In this document: piece by piece, positions 10,151-19,812 of the stretch
Layout of the letters: every line of letters starts with the position of its first letter
Numbering within the stretch: position 1 is the first letter of the stretch
Assembly (NCBI GenBank): GCA_905221605.1
Contig: CAJNDS010000002.1
Location: 458,501 to 522,500, forward strand
Direction of reading: 5' to 3'
DNA length: 64,000 bases
Source: Symbiodinium natans
Taxonomy: Eukaryota > Sar > Dinophyceae > Suessiales > Symbiodiniaceae
Made by a program: the position numbers and the translations under genes
Notes under the pieces: model-generated
What the model saw: the letters and a program-made list of their open reading frames with translations, nothing else
Told to the model about the DNA's origin: nothing
The model's database searches: none

Positions 10151-10681
10151 GGAACCCCAAAAGGCAAGTTTAGGGTTTGGGGGCTTTAAGAGTTTGGGGC
10201 CTAGGGCTTGGTGTTTAAAGGTTGCTGGTGTTAGGCCGTTGTATAAAAAGCCCAAGAACAGAAATGACTAAAAACCCACAAGCCACTGGAGTCCCAAAAA
10301 TCGAAAAACCTGAAAACCTCTACACTCTAAGCCCTAAACCTTAAACCCTAAACCCTAAACCCTCAGCCCTGCAAACCTCAACCCGAACATCCTCAACCCG
10401 GAGCCCAGAGATTCCTGACATACAGCCCTAAGTAGCCCTAAAAACCTTCGGGGTTTGGGGCTTAGGGTGTCGGGTTTGTTTCTGGGTTAGTGTTTAGGGC
10501 CCTGAACCCTAAACCCAAACCCTAAACCCTAAACCCTGAACCCTAAACCCTAAACCCTAAACCCTAAACCCGCAGAGCCTGGACTTAAGGACGAAAGCAT
10601 CCCCAGTGTCCTTCGTGGCACTGGTCACGGCCGTTGCGTGCTCCGCTGCATTTCCTTGAGGCTGCGTCTTAGGAGTACCCA

Positions 10682-10780
10682 CAGAGCCCAATAATTAAGG
10701 AACATAGCTTAAATCATATATAGGGATCCTTAATACGATTTAAGGTATATTCCTTAATTAAGGAGTATTGGGGCTCTCTG
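10682..10780. mobile_element. MITE-like hairpin, family K
   Basis: Inverted arms: CAGAGCCCAATAATTAAGGA on the left, and on the right a stretch with TTCCTTAATTAAGGAG and TATTGGGGCTCTCTG. The AT-rich centre includes TCATATATAGGGATCC. The arms pair over most of their length with small indels. Single copy in this window. Confidence 0.65.
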
Positions 10781-12042
10781 AGTAAGGCACAGGGTTCGGG
10801 GGGCTTAGGGTTTGGAGGGTTGAAGGTTTGGGGGGTTTAGGGTTTAGGGTTCAGGGGGCTTAGGGTTTGGAGGGTTTAGGATTTAAGGCTTAGATCGTTT
10901 GGAGGTTTAGAGGGTTCAGAGGGTTTCGGGCTTGAAGTTAAGAGGTGGGTTTAGGGGGCTTAAGTGGGTTTGGGAGTAGGAATTGGGACTTGGGCGAGAC
11001 CTTCTTTGGGTTTTGGGTTCAGGGTTTACGGTTCCGGGTGAAGGGTTTAGGGGTCGAGGGGTTGGCTGTGCAAGTCGTACACAAGTGGGCGGCCAGCCGG
11101 TGACGGATCAACCAACCCTAAGCCCCTAAACTCTACACCCAAAACCCTAAACCTTATACCCCTGTAGGTCCCCCAGCAGCGAATAACAAGGGCTCCCTTT
11201 TGTATCTAGTTGGGTGCAACAGGGAATGCTAAACCACCCAACCTAAACCACAAGCCCTGTAAAGCCTACACTGGACGAAGACCCTACACTCAGAACCCTT
11301 GAACTACAAGCCTGCTTCTAGAAATCTTGGGTAACCTGCAAAAGGGAGGTTTTGGGCTCTTAAGGTATGAAAACCCAGGAGGCAGAAAACTCGGGCTGCA
11401 ACCTACGATGGGCAGCAAGATCACGCCTCGAACAGGTTCTGCTGGCTGCTGGGGGCTTTGGGGGGTCACAGGATTTAGGGTTTAGGGTTTAGGGTTTGGG
11501 GGCTACAGGGGCTTGGGGTTTAGGGGTGCGCATCGCAGCGAGCATGACGCTCATATGCAACACGCTGATGAGCTGCGTTCCCCTCAAACATCGAAACTTT
11601 CAGCACTCCTCTTCCTCCCCAAGATCCTAATAATACCTAAACCCTAAACCCTAAAGCCCCAACCCTTCCCTGAAATGAATGGTTCACGGTTTCGGGGTTC
11701 AATGGGATTCTGAGAAAATATCTTTTTGAAGCAACTCTGAGCCCAGCACATACTTACACAAATCGGGTAATTACCTTACATCCCAGTATAGACCCTGTTA
11801 TAGGATGTTATAAGGTACTTCCCATAGTTCCCTTCCTTCCGCAAACCTGCAGAACATAGACACTAAACCTCAACTCGCTAAACTCTAAGCCTCGAATCTT
11901 CAACCCCCTAAACCCTAAACCCTAAACCCTAAACCCTACACCTGTGAACCCCCAAGCCTCCATAAACTGTGAAATGAAAGCACACGGCACGGCCTATGAA
12001 GGCTTTCGGCAAGCCGAAATTCTCCTTGGCCAGTCATGAAAC

Positions 12043-12078
12043 CAGCCCCCCCCCCCCCCCCCCTAAAAAAAAAAAAAG
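12043..12078. repeat. Poly-C then poly-A homopolymer pair
   Basis: About 20 C followed within a few bases by about 13 A. Similar C/G-homopolymer tracts recur at 7967, 21235, 29095, 38990, 56825 and 63948. Confidence 0.85.
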
Positions 12079-12125
12079 CGAGCCCTAACGCCCGAAACCC
12101 GCAAGCCCTAACGCCCTAAACTAAT

Positions 12126-12231
12126 ATGGGGGTTTACGAAGATAAGGGGCCTCTAAAATGGACCTCAAATAGTAGGATGCACTTATAATAGGGACTCAAT
12201 CAGGTACTCCAAATTGTGGAAACCTCCCATA
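12126..12231. mobile_element. MITE-like element, family F, uninterrupted copy
   Basis: It starts GGGGGTTTACGAAGATAAGG and ends CAAATTGTGGAAACCTCCC, imperfectly inverted. It is the empty-site relative of the sequence flanking the 2.4-kb element: 51249-51276 matches its left half and 53760-53835 its right half (shared TTATAATA-GG, CAAT-AGGTACTCC). Confidence 0.6.
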
Positions 12232-12814
12232 TGGGTTTAGACCGGGTTTAAGGCTTATTGGGTTTCTGGTCTCAGGTTTCGGGTCTAGCGTTTTAGGGTT
12301 TCAGGGGTTCGGGCTTTAGGGTTTAGGGCCTGTTTAGGGTTTAGGGTTAGGGATTTAGGGTCTTAGGGTTTAACCCGAGATCACAGAAAATGAGATTCTT
12401 CAGATGGTCTACCTAATCCGAAATTTCAATCCCTAACCCCATACCCCTAAATTCCTTACCCCTACGACTAGAATGACCCAAGAAGTCTCTGAAAAGTAGT
12501 CACACTTTTTTAAAATCCTGTTAAGCCCCAAGAAAGGAAACATGAGATATGGGATCTTCGGGTTCTAGAGCTTAAGGTTTAGGGCAGGTTCGTTTTAGGG
12601 TTCGAGGGCTGAAGGATGTTTACGGTTGAGGCTTAGGTTTCGTCTAAGGGCAGATGCCAAACCATAAACCCCAAACCCTAAACCCCAAGCCCTAAACCCC
12701 AAACCCTAAACCCCAAACCCTAAACCCCAAGCCCTAAACCCCAAACCCTAAACCCCAAACCCTAAACCCCAAACCCTAAACCCTAAACCCCAAACCCTGG
12801 TAAAGATTCGGGTT

Positions 12815-12990
12815 CAGGCCTGCTTGTGGTATCGCAGACCCGTGAATTTCCAAAGCCCTTTCATCAACGTCTTCTAGGTATAGGGTTTCGGGCTTCAGTT
12901 TTGTCAACATTGTTCTCATCTTGTTTATCTTATATTTTTGGCAGTGCTGCGCTAGCAGCTCAACGAGTATCAAATGTAGCTTAGGGTCCT
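12815..12990. other. Exon-like island, strand unresolved
   Basis: On the plus strand there are two small blocks with good borders: ATCGCAG|...CTTCTAG|GTATAG (TREFPKPFHQRLL), then TTATATTTTTGGCAG|...AAAT|GTAGCT. On the minus strand one continuous frame reads through the whole block (12776-13204, 142 codons) and contains KPETLYLEDVDERALEIHG. The glycine-rich rest of that minus frame is translated CCCCAAA repeat and is not evidence for a protein. The AT-rich pyrimidine tract at 12905-12945 favours two plus exons. Confidence 0.25.
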
Positions 12991-13007
12991 GAACGCTGAA
13001 CCTGAAA

Positions 13008-13168
13008 CCCTCAAACCCCAAACCCAAACCCCCCAAACCCCAAACCCCAAACCCCCAAACCCCCAAACCCCCAACCCCAAACCCCCCAAACCCCAACCCC
13101 CAAACCCCCAAACCCCCAAACCCCCAAACCCCCAAACCCCCAAACCCCAAACCCCAAACCCTAAACCC
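13008..13168 (-). repeat. CCCCCAAA-type variant array
   Basis: Units are CCCCCAAA or CCCCAAA and almost none are canonical CCCTAAA. Read on the minus strand it yields a long glycine-rich open frame, which is an artefact of the repeat. Confidence 0.9.
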
Positions 13169-13210
13169 GAATCTTGAAATCCTGGCGACTGAAGGGCTCC
13201 TCATCTTAGG

Positions 13211-13350
13211 TTAGTTACATGGTCCCCTGAATATAGGCCTAGAAGGGGACCCCTTATATACCCCCTTATCTACCCTACACATGAAGGGCCCATACATCAA
13301 GAACCCTTTAGAGGCGGCAAGGGGCCATATAGAGGGCCCATGGAGCCACC
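13211..13350. mobile_element. MITE-like element, family B, copy 2
   Basis: Begins TTAGTTACATGGTCCCCTGA and shares CCCTTATATACCC, AAGGGCCCATAC and AAGAACCCTTT with copy 1. Ends GGGCCCATGGAGCCACC. Confidence 0.65.
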
Positions 13351-14886
13351 AATCAAACCCTAAACCCGAAACCCGAAACCCCAAACCCGAAACCCTAAAC
13401 CCTAAACCCTAAACCCTAAACCCTAAACCCTAAACCCTAAAGGCCCATGAAGCACACCCTTTGACCTCAAAGGCCACTGCTGGGGTCTTAGGGCTGCCAT
13501 GCGTCTGAGACATCTTCGATGGAGTCGACCAGGCCTCTGCACTTTAGAGGGGCATTGGAGGTTTAGGGTTTAGGGTTTAGGGCTTGGGGTTTAGGGTTTA
13601 GGGTTAGGTCTCAGGGTTTGGGGCCTTGGGTTGCTAGGGTTTAGGGTTTAGGGTTCAGGGTTTTTGGAATTAAGGTTTAGGGTTAAGGTCTCAGGGCTTG
13701 AGGCCTGGGGTTGTTCGGGTTTAGGGTTTAGGGTTTTTGGGGTCAAGGATTGGGGCGAAGAACTTACGGTTCTTGGGTTTAAGGTTCAGGGTTAAGGTCT
13801 TTGGGTTTTTGGGTTTAAGGTTTAGGGTTACGGTCTTATGGTTTTTGGGTTTAAGGTTTAAAGGGTTAAGGTCTTAGGGTTTTTGGGTTCAAGGTTTAGG
13901 GTGAAGGTCTTAGGGGTTGTGGCTTTGATCTTAGGGCTCATGATTTTAAAGCCCTCGAATTCCCAAACCCTCAGGAAACATGCAAGAGTCCCTTACAGCC
14001 TTGAAACCTTCAACCCTAGACCCTAGAACCGTAGAACCCTAGAACCTAAACCCTAAACCCAAAAACCTTAACCATAAACCCCAAGCCGCATGCCCTCAAC
14101 CCATATCCTTAACCCTGAAACCCTGAAACCAAAATCCAAAGTCTTAAACCCAAAACCCTTAACCCTAAGCCCTAGAACCCGAAAACTAAATACCTAAAAC
14201 CCAAAACCCTAAACCCTAAAACCTTAACCCCAAGACTCTGAAACCCTATAACCGTAACGCTAAAACCCTAAACCCCTAAACCCCTAAACCCTATCACCCG
14301 ATCACCCTAGCAGCCTAAAGCCCTAAAACAATATAACCGGAAAACCCTAAAACCCTACAACCCTAAACCCCAAACCCTGAAACCCCCAACCCCTTAAACC
14401 CTAGAGGCTAAAACCCCAAACCGCAAACCCAAAACCTAAAACCCTAGACCCCAAACCCCGAAACCCAAAACCCTAAAGCCTAAAACCCAAGAACCCGAAC
14501 CCACACCCCCAAACCCTAAAACCTGAAACCCTACAACCCTAACCCCAAACCCTAAATTTTAAACCCCAAACCCTAAGCCCCAAACCTTAAACCCTAAAGC
14601 CTAAGCCCTAAGCCCTAAACCCTAAACCCTAAACCCCAAACCCTAAATCCCAACTCCAAGCTTGGTCTACCGGGACCTTCGGAGCAGGCGGCGACCACGA
14701 GCGTGCTGGCCTTGGGCTGGGTTTAGGGTTTAGGGCTTAGGGTTTAGGGCTCAGGGTTTAAGGGCTTAGGGTTTAAGGTATAGAGCTTGGGATGGTTAAG
14801 GGTTTTAGGGCTGTAGGATGGTTTAGGATATCAAGGGTTCAGGTGGTTTAGGATGGTTTAGTGTGTTAGGGTGCGCAGTTTAGGCG

Positions 14887-15062
14887 GTGGTTTGGGGCTT
14901 GCTGACCTCACTGACTCACAAAACCCAAAACCATGTTGCTGCTAAAAAGCTTCTACAATCGGATTCTAAGGTAACCTACGAGGGAGGTAGGCTCGGAGGC
15001 GCGGGGAATGTGGCAGACACTTTGCAAGACTTGTGCCTGAGGCAAGGGCTTAGCAGGGAACA
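14887..15062 (+). other. Exon-like island, plus strand favoured
   Basis: An 83-codon plus frame (14887-15138) contains KKLLQSDSKVTYEGGRLGGA and ADTLQDLCLRQGL. Candidate borders are GCTAAAAAG| near 14949 and AAG|GTAACC near 14970 or GGGAG|GTAGGC near 14985. Function unknown. The tail of the frame after 15062 is poly-C/poly-A and not credible coding sequence. Confidence 0.25.
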
Positions 15063-15411
15063 CCTAAACCCCCCCCCCCAAAAAAAAAAGAAAGGGGGAC
15101 TACTCTGGGTGCTGGTAAAACAACCCTCAAAGCCCTGAGGCCCCACAGACCCCCAAACCCTAAAAAAAAAACCCAAAAAAACCCTAAAAGCCCCAGCTAC
15201 AGAAAGGAAGCATAGAATCGCAGAGGAAACCCGAAACCTTAAACACCCTATATAAACCCTAAACCCTGAACCCTAAACCCTGAGCCCTATACCCTAAACC
15301 CTAAACACGGCTTGCCGGAAAACATTTCAGCGCTCTCCACATGCTTGCTCTACTCCCCTTAGAATCTTAATAAAAACAAATTGTTTTAATATCCTCTTGG
15401 GTTTTATATAA

Positions 15412-15507
15412 AGCCCTAAACCCTAAACCCTAAACCCTAAACCCTAAACCCTAAACCCTAAACCCTAAACCCTAAACCCTAAACCCTAAACCCTAAACCC
15501 TAAACCC
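15412..15507 (-). repeat. Perfect CCCTAAA array, about 13 copies
   Basis: Uninterrupted units after an AT-rich segment (15360-15410, AATAAAAACAAATTG) that shows no coding frame. Confidence 0.95.
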
Positions 15508-15552
15508 TCATGATTGCCCTAATGCGTATGGTCGTGCTGGGATCTGCGCAGC

Positions 15553-15607
15553 CAAGAGCACCGTGGATCCGGGCAACGACATCTCGGCCTGCGGCCCCTC
15601 AACCCGG
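15553..15607 (+). other. Exon-like island between inverted telomere arrays
   Basis: The block follows ATCTGCGCAG| and ends at CCCGG|GTTTAGGG, so the array itself would provide the 5' splice site. One plus frame reads KSTVDPGNDISACGPSTR. The two other plus frames are also open, which limits the weight of this reading. Confidence 0.2.
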
Positions 15608-15742
15608 GTTTAGGGTTTAGGGTTTAGGGTTTAGGGTTTAGGGTTTAGGGTTTAGGGTTTAGGGTTTAGGGCCCCAAACCAAAACCCCCAACCCTAAACC
15701 CTAAACCTCAAACCCTAAACCCTAAACCCCAAACCCTACACC
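15606..15742. repeat. Head-to-head telomere arrays (TTTAGGG then CCCTAAA)
   Basis: Nine perfect TTTAGGG units switch at about 15671 (TTAGGGCCCCAAACC) directly to CCCTAAA-type units, with no unique DNA between them. This is the geometry of a telomere-telomere fusion. The C side is more mutated than the G side. Confidence 0.85.
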
Positions 15743-16041
15743 AGGGGAGGCTGTCCCTTAGGGCTTAAGGTGGGTTATGGAGATGGCAATAGGGCTTCCA
15801 GGGGATGCGAAGTAGACATACTAAGTCAAAAGGGCTTCCAAGTAGGGTTTAGGGTTTAGGGTTTAGGGTTTAGGGTTTAGGGTTTAGGGTTTAGGGTTTA
15901 GGGTTTAGGGTTTACGGTTTCGGCTAGCTTTAAGCTTAGGGAAAAGCACGGGTTACGAACACGCGCGCTTTCCCAAGCCCGAACAAATAAAGGTCAGAAG
16001 AGACAGACATCGATGGGATTTAGGGATTAGGGTTCAGGCAA

Positions 16042-16165
16042 TACTTGGAGGTTCGTGGGTACTCAAAAATCCAATTGTAAGCCTACTTATAACCTACTTG
16101 GGGGACTTAGGGGGCTGATAAGTGCAGCTAAAATTTGGGGTATAAGTGCCCTGAACCTCGAAGTA
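16042..16165. mobile_element. MITE-like element, family D, copy 2 (uninterrupted)
   Basis: Left TACTTGGAGGTTCGTGGGTA; right end complement TACTTCGAGGTTCAGGGCAC. The 124-bp length matches copy 3 (54170) once its nested insert is removed. The interior shares the AAGCCTACTTATAA / GGGGGCT segment with that copy. Confidence 0.7.
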
Positions 16166-16310
16166 GAAAAACAGCTAGGCCTTTTGCAAGTCCTTGGTGA
16201 TAGTTTCGAGCTTGTGGAAGCAAGGCATGTGGGGGGTTAGAAATGGGGCAGCAGGGTCCATGGTTCAGGGTTTGGGGTTTAGGGCTTAGGATTCCAACTT
16301 AACGCTTTGG

Positions 16311-16441
16311 GCAGCCATAGCTGTATGAAGCTTTCGCCGGGAGCTACCGCAACCCGGTCCTCTTCCTCATGCTCCACTTCGTCTTCTGCAGCCTCGTCCT
16401 GTGTGGCTCGTTTGCGTTGGGAACTTCGGCTGGTATGCAAG
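16311..16441. other. Exon-like island with strong pyrimidine tract
   Basis: On the plus strand, TCCACTTCGTCTTCTGCAG| is an excellent 3' splice site, followed by a 44-nt block reading SSCVARLRWELRL up to GTATGC. The same block is fully open on the minus strand with the acidic stretch QDEAAEDEVEHEEEDRVAV. An acidic frame is the expected antisense of a pyrimidine tract, so I slightly favour plus. Confidence 0.2.
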
Positions 16442-16947
16442 GTAGATTCAACAAAATCCTAACCCAAGCCCTAAACCTTCAACTCTAAACCCTAAAGCCT
16501 AAAGCCTAACTCTTCAAGACAGATCTTGGCAACCCATCACCCTACAACTCTGAAACCCTTAAGCCCTAAAGCGCTTTCATATATAGAGATTAGAGTGAAC
16601 GCGGAGCCCTGATGCCTAAACCCTAAACCCTAAACCCTAAACCCAACTGCCTCAGAGAGCGTGGCAGCAGAAAGATGTGAAGCAGGGGTTTTACCCTCCC
16701 CCCGCCACCCCATGAATCGGAACATGAGCTCTACATCTTGCAACGCTTTCCTGAGACCTAGAAACTTCAAACGCTGATCTGCAGAAGTGGCACAATCCTA
16801 AACCCTAAACCCCGAAGCTCTAAGAAGTGACACGTGTTGCTATCGTCGGAAGAATGGGTTTTGAGACTCATGGCCTTCTCAATGATTCACCTTAGGGTTT
16901 TGAGGGTGGGGAGTCTTGGGTTCAGGATTTCGGGGTTAAGCGGCCAA

Positions 16948-17062
16948 GGGTTTAGGGGTTTAGGGGTTAGGGGTTTAGGGGTTTAGGGGTTTAGGGGTTT
17001 AGGGGTTTAGGGGTTTAGGGGTTTAGGGGTTTAGGGGTTTAGGGGTTTAGGGGTTTAGGGTT
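16948..17062 (+). repeat. TTTAGGGG octamer array
   Basis: About 13 TTTAGGGG units, internally homogeneous. Confidence 0.9.
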
Positions 17063-17127
17063 TAGGATGTATAGGGTTTAGTATTCAGGTTTGGAGTTTA
17101 GGCTCATTACGGCTGCTTTTGGTTCAG

Positions 17128-17201
17128 GGTGAGGAGTTGGACGCCCAGCTGTCCGAGAAGAACTCCGAGTGCGTGTACAGCTGGAAAAAGAGGAACATGA
17201 A
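17128..17201 (+). CDS. Candidate internal exon (Glu/Lys-rich), function unknown
   Basis: This is the most protein-like plus island. After a pyrimidine-containing acceptor (CTGCTTTTGGTTCAG|) a single frame reads GEELDAQLSEKNSECVYSWK and continues KRNM to a donor AACATGAA|GTATAC (phase 2). The next island (17301-17362) begins with the matching phase: AA joined to C gives an Asn codon, then KVWRRLMFKAKVECCTSLDC up to G|GTTTAGGG. The minus strand also has a good acceptor (CCTCTTTTTCCAG) and an open frame, so coding on this strand is likely but not certain. I do not recognise the family. Confidence 0.35.
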
Positions 17202-17300
17202 GTATACGAAGCCTGGAAACATCACCCTAAACCCTAAACCCTAAACCCTAAACCCTAAACCCTAAGCCCGGGATATGCTTCGTGCGCTTTGCTGGCAAAG

Positions 17301-17362
17301 CAAGGTGTGGAGACGGCTGATGTTCAAGGCCAAAGTGGAGTGCTGTACAAGCTTGGATTGCG
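17301..17362 (+). CDS. Candidate internal exon, phase-compatible with 17128-17201
   Basis: Acceptor TTGCTGGCAAAG|, 62 nt, ends TTGCG|GTTTAGGG with the donor supplied by the telomere array. In the phase set by the previous block it encodes KVWRRLMFKAKVECCTSLDC. A third, 27-nt block (17445-17471, donor CAAG|GTAACC) continues in phase as EKREQVKWQ but has a poor acceptor. The next island (17535-17602; ELKILDPDPERAKAKPDQAP in its best frame) cannot be joined in the same phase, so the chain is incomplete. Confidence 0.3.
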
Positions 17363-18039
17363 GTTTAGGGTTTAGGGTTCAGGGTTTAGGGTTTAGGGTT
17401 TAGGGTTTCGGGTTTCGGGTTTAGGGTTTAGGGTTTAGGGTGAGAAAAAAGAGAACAAGTCAAGTGGCAAGGTAACCCTAACCTCCTAAGCCCCAAAAAC
17501 CCTAAACCCTAAACCCTAAACCCTAAACCCATACCGGGAACTGAAGATCTTGGATCCGGATCCCGAGCGGGCCAAGGCCAAGCCTGATCAGGCACCTCTT
17601 AGGGGTTTAGGGTTTAGGGTTTAGGGTTTAGGGTTTAGGGCCCCCCCTGAACTTGACGGCTCTTGCGAACAGCAACGTTTAGGGGTTTGGGATATTGTGG
17701 TGCTTGGTTTTTGGGGGTTTGGGGTTTAGGGTTTAGGGCTAGGTGTAAGTGCTCAGATTTAGGGTCCCTTTTGAGTGCTATGTATATATATATATATATA
17801 TGAGGGTGCGGTGTTGTGTAGCCAAGAGTACAAGGGATGCTAAATTAGAGAACTGCCCAATAACAGGGTCTAGGGCTTTACGGTACTAGAGTTTAGGGTT
17901 TTGGGATATTAGGGTGCTGGGGTTTAGGGTTTAGGGCTAGGGTTTAGGGTTTAGGGTTTAGGGCTAGGGTTAAGGGTTGGGGTTTCGGGTTGTGGGGTAT
18001 TAGGGTGCTGCCATGCTAGGGTTTAGGTGCTCTTTCTTC

Positions 18040-18350
18040 TCAAATCTGTCCTGAGCTTTTCCAGTTCTTCCGTTTTCTTGGTACTAGTTGTGAAAAAAGA
18101 ATGAGCTCCGATTTGTGGTCTTCGGTCATCTGCACCAGCTGCTTTTCCAGCGCAAGAATCTCCTTGTGAGTGGTTTGCCGCCGTTCATATGCCCTGTGAA
18201 CACGGCCATCGGGCCTCACAACAGGTCCAGCTTTTTTTGCTTGTTGAACGCGGCCACTAGGGTGAACGGGAGGCGGTGGTGTCAGCGGCACGCCACCAGG
18301 GCGCACGGGAGGCGGTTGTGTCGGCGGCGTCGGCGGCGTCGGCGGCACCC
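18040..18350. other. Exon-like island, coiled-coil-like on minus, good splice sites on plus
   Basis: A 102-codon minus frame (18040-18348) contains KEILALEKQLVQMTEDHKSE, and a different minus frame just beyond reads EELEKLRTDLRRKS, so two helical segments are separated by a frame change or a tiny intron near 18075-18090. The N-terminal part is proline-rich, from GGCGGCGTC repeats. On the plus strand there are strong acceptors (GAGCTTTTCCAG, GCTGCTTTTCCAG) and one consensus donor CTT|GTGAGTGG at 18165. Conflicting signals leave the strand open. Confidence 0.25.
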
Positions 18351-18448
18351 ACGTGACTCACACTCTTTCTTCTTCTCACTACGTTTTACCTTCATTCAAT
18401 GCAAGATACATGTCGTTTCTGATCGGGGCGGTGGGCTTCTGAAGATCG

Positions 18449-18556
18449 TTTCTTTCCAAAATAGGGGTACCCCGTGTATACACCGAACAGAAAGATTGGA
18501 ATCCCCTTGCAGGGACCCCCAAAAAGGGCACCCCTATGTTCGGAAACCCCCTTATA
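18449..18556. mobile_element. MITE-like element, family C, copy 3
   Basis: Inverted arms: TTTCCAAAATAGGGGTACCC at the left, and GGGCACCCCTATGTTCGGAAACC at the right reading as the complement. The centre has CCCCCTTGCAGGGACCCCCA-type palindromes. The copy at 43839 lies in the opposite orientation and 50324 in the same orientation. Confidence 0.65.
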
Positions 18557-18652
18557 CTTGGGTATGGATGTACTTACCCTAAACACTAGACCCTAAACCC
18601 TAACAGAACACAAACACTCCACTCCCCGAGCCCCCAAGCTCATGCGCAAATT

Positions 18653-18752
18653 CCCCTAAACCCTAAACCCTAAACCCTAAACCCTAAACCCTAAACCCTA
18701 AACCCTAAACCCTAAACCCTAAACCCTAAACCCCAAACCCTAAACCCTAAAC
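18653..18752 (-). repeat. CCCTAAA array, about 14 copies
   Basis: Nearly perfect units with one CCCCAAA variant. Confidence 0.95.
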
Positions 18753-19460
18753 CCGAGCTCCGGACACAGGAAGAGCGAGCAAATCCGAGAGAGCATCAGG
18801 ATCTGAGGAGATGCCGGGCCGAAAGGTCCCAAAGGGTTTAGGGTTTAGGGTTTAGGGCTTAGGGTTCAGGGCCCCAAATCACCCGACACCCGAACCTCTG
18901 AACAGAAATGCGGAAGGTTGGGGCTCGTGGCTACTGGGGTGCGGTGTGCGAGCGGCATGACAGTCCGAGATCTTCAAACCTCCCTAAACCCGAAATCCTA
19001 AACCCAAAACCTAAACCCTGTTGCGGGGTTCTTAAGGGTGGGAGCGTTCATGGCAAAGTGGGTGCCTACCGAACCTTAGGGAAGCTTAGGGAGTAATTAG
19101 TGGGGAGTACTTAGGGAAACTTGAATTACATACCGACCCTATAACCGTAAAACCCTATAAACCCTAACATGTCGAATCTTGGGGTAGACCCTGACCCGCA
19201 AACCCCCAACCCAAAAGCCTGGACTCAAAACTTCAACTCCCCAAAAATCCAAACCCCTTCAGCTCATAACACCCTGATCTCGGAACCCAAACCCCTAAAG
19301 TCCAAAGTCCCTGAAGCCTTTTTACCCAAACCCAAAACTCCAGGCGCCAAACCCTAAACAGTAAAGACTGAACCCAAAACCCTAAGCCTCTAACCCTCAA
19401 CCCTAAAACCCTAAAGCCTAAAACCTTAAAACCCTAAAACCCTCGAGGCTTTCTTTAAAA

Positions 19461-19567
19461 CCCAAGAGAAATCTAGGAAGAAAAAGGGCGCCCTCTTTTG
19501 GCTTAAACGGGCTTATGAAGGAAGCGAAACGCTAAAAAAGGAATATAAGGGCCTACTCTGGGTCCAG
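19461..19567. mobile_element. MITE-like element, family E, copy 3
   Basis: The left arm has ATCTAGGAAGAAAAAGGGCG and the right arm AAGGGCCTACTCTGGGTCC, the same order and spacing as copies at 650 and 25132. Confidence 0.55.
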
Positions 19568-19664
19568 CCCCAAACCCTAAACCCTAAATCCTAAACCCTG
19601 CACCCAATGAGGGCCGGCCTCCTCATCCGTGCTGCCCTGGATGGTGCGAAACCTTGGGTTTAGG

Positions 19665-19812
19665 CTTTACAGGGTCTATGGGGATTATAGGGTTTATGGG
19701 GTTTCCAGGGTTTAAAGGGTTTTTAGGGTTTATAGGGTTTATAAAGGGTTTGCAGGGTTTTTTGGGTTTATAGGGTTTTTAGGGTTTATAGGGTTTATAG
19801 GGTTTATAGGGT
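19665..19812 (+). repeat. TTTATAGGG nonamer variant array
   Basis: Units are mostly TTTATAGGG with some TTTTTAGGG, that is, TTTAGGG with two bases inserted. The complement of this variant dominates 31010-31770. Confidence 0.85.

Larger units (their letters stand above)
6779..12125. repeat. Interspersed telomere-repeat region 2 (overview)
   Basis: Arrays at 6866-6925, 7650-7770, 8981-9097, 9245-9272, 9425-9530, 9636-9756, 9860-9976, 10014-10150, 10330-10365, 10497-10570 and 11635-11660 separate unique blocks. Exon-like blocks with AG...GT borders include 6822-6866, 7798-7832, 8044-8125, 8527-8602, 8710-8775, 8890-8950, 9322-9350, 10571-10680, 11373-11429 and 11950-12033. Poly-G of about 21 lies at 7967-7987. 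From 7833 to 7966 and from 11660 to 11870 I see only AT-richer, possibly decayed hairpin sequence. Confidence 0.75.
12232..16041. repeat. Interspersed telomere-repeat region 3 (overview)
   Basis: It holds variant arrays (12658-12800 alternating CCCTAAA / CCCCAAA; 13008-13168 CCCCCAAA; 14040-14645 degenerate), canonical arrays (13385-13442, 15412-15507, 15845-15918) and a head-to-head pair (15606-15742). Exon-like blocks are at 12815-12990, 13493-13559, 14660-14719, 14887-15060 and 15553-15607. The stretch 13560-14000 is degenerate TTTAGGG and TTAAGG with no gene-like content. Confidence 0.8.

Noticed and set aside
12776-13204. 142-codon glycine-rich minus frame as a protein gene
   Set aside because: Most of it is translated CCCCAAA repeat. 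Only about 55 internal codons are non-repetitive, and those coincide with plausible plus-strand splice blocks.
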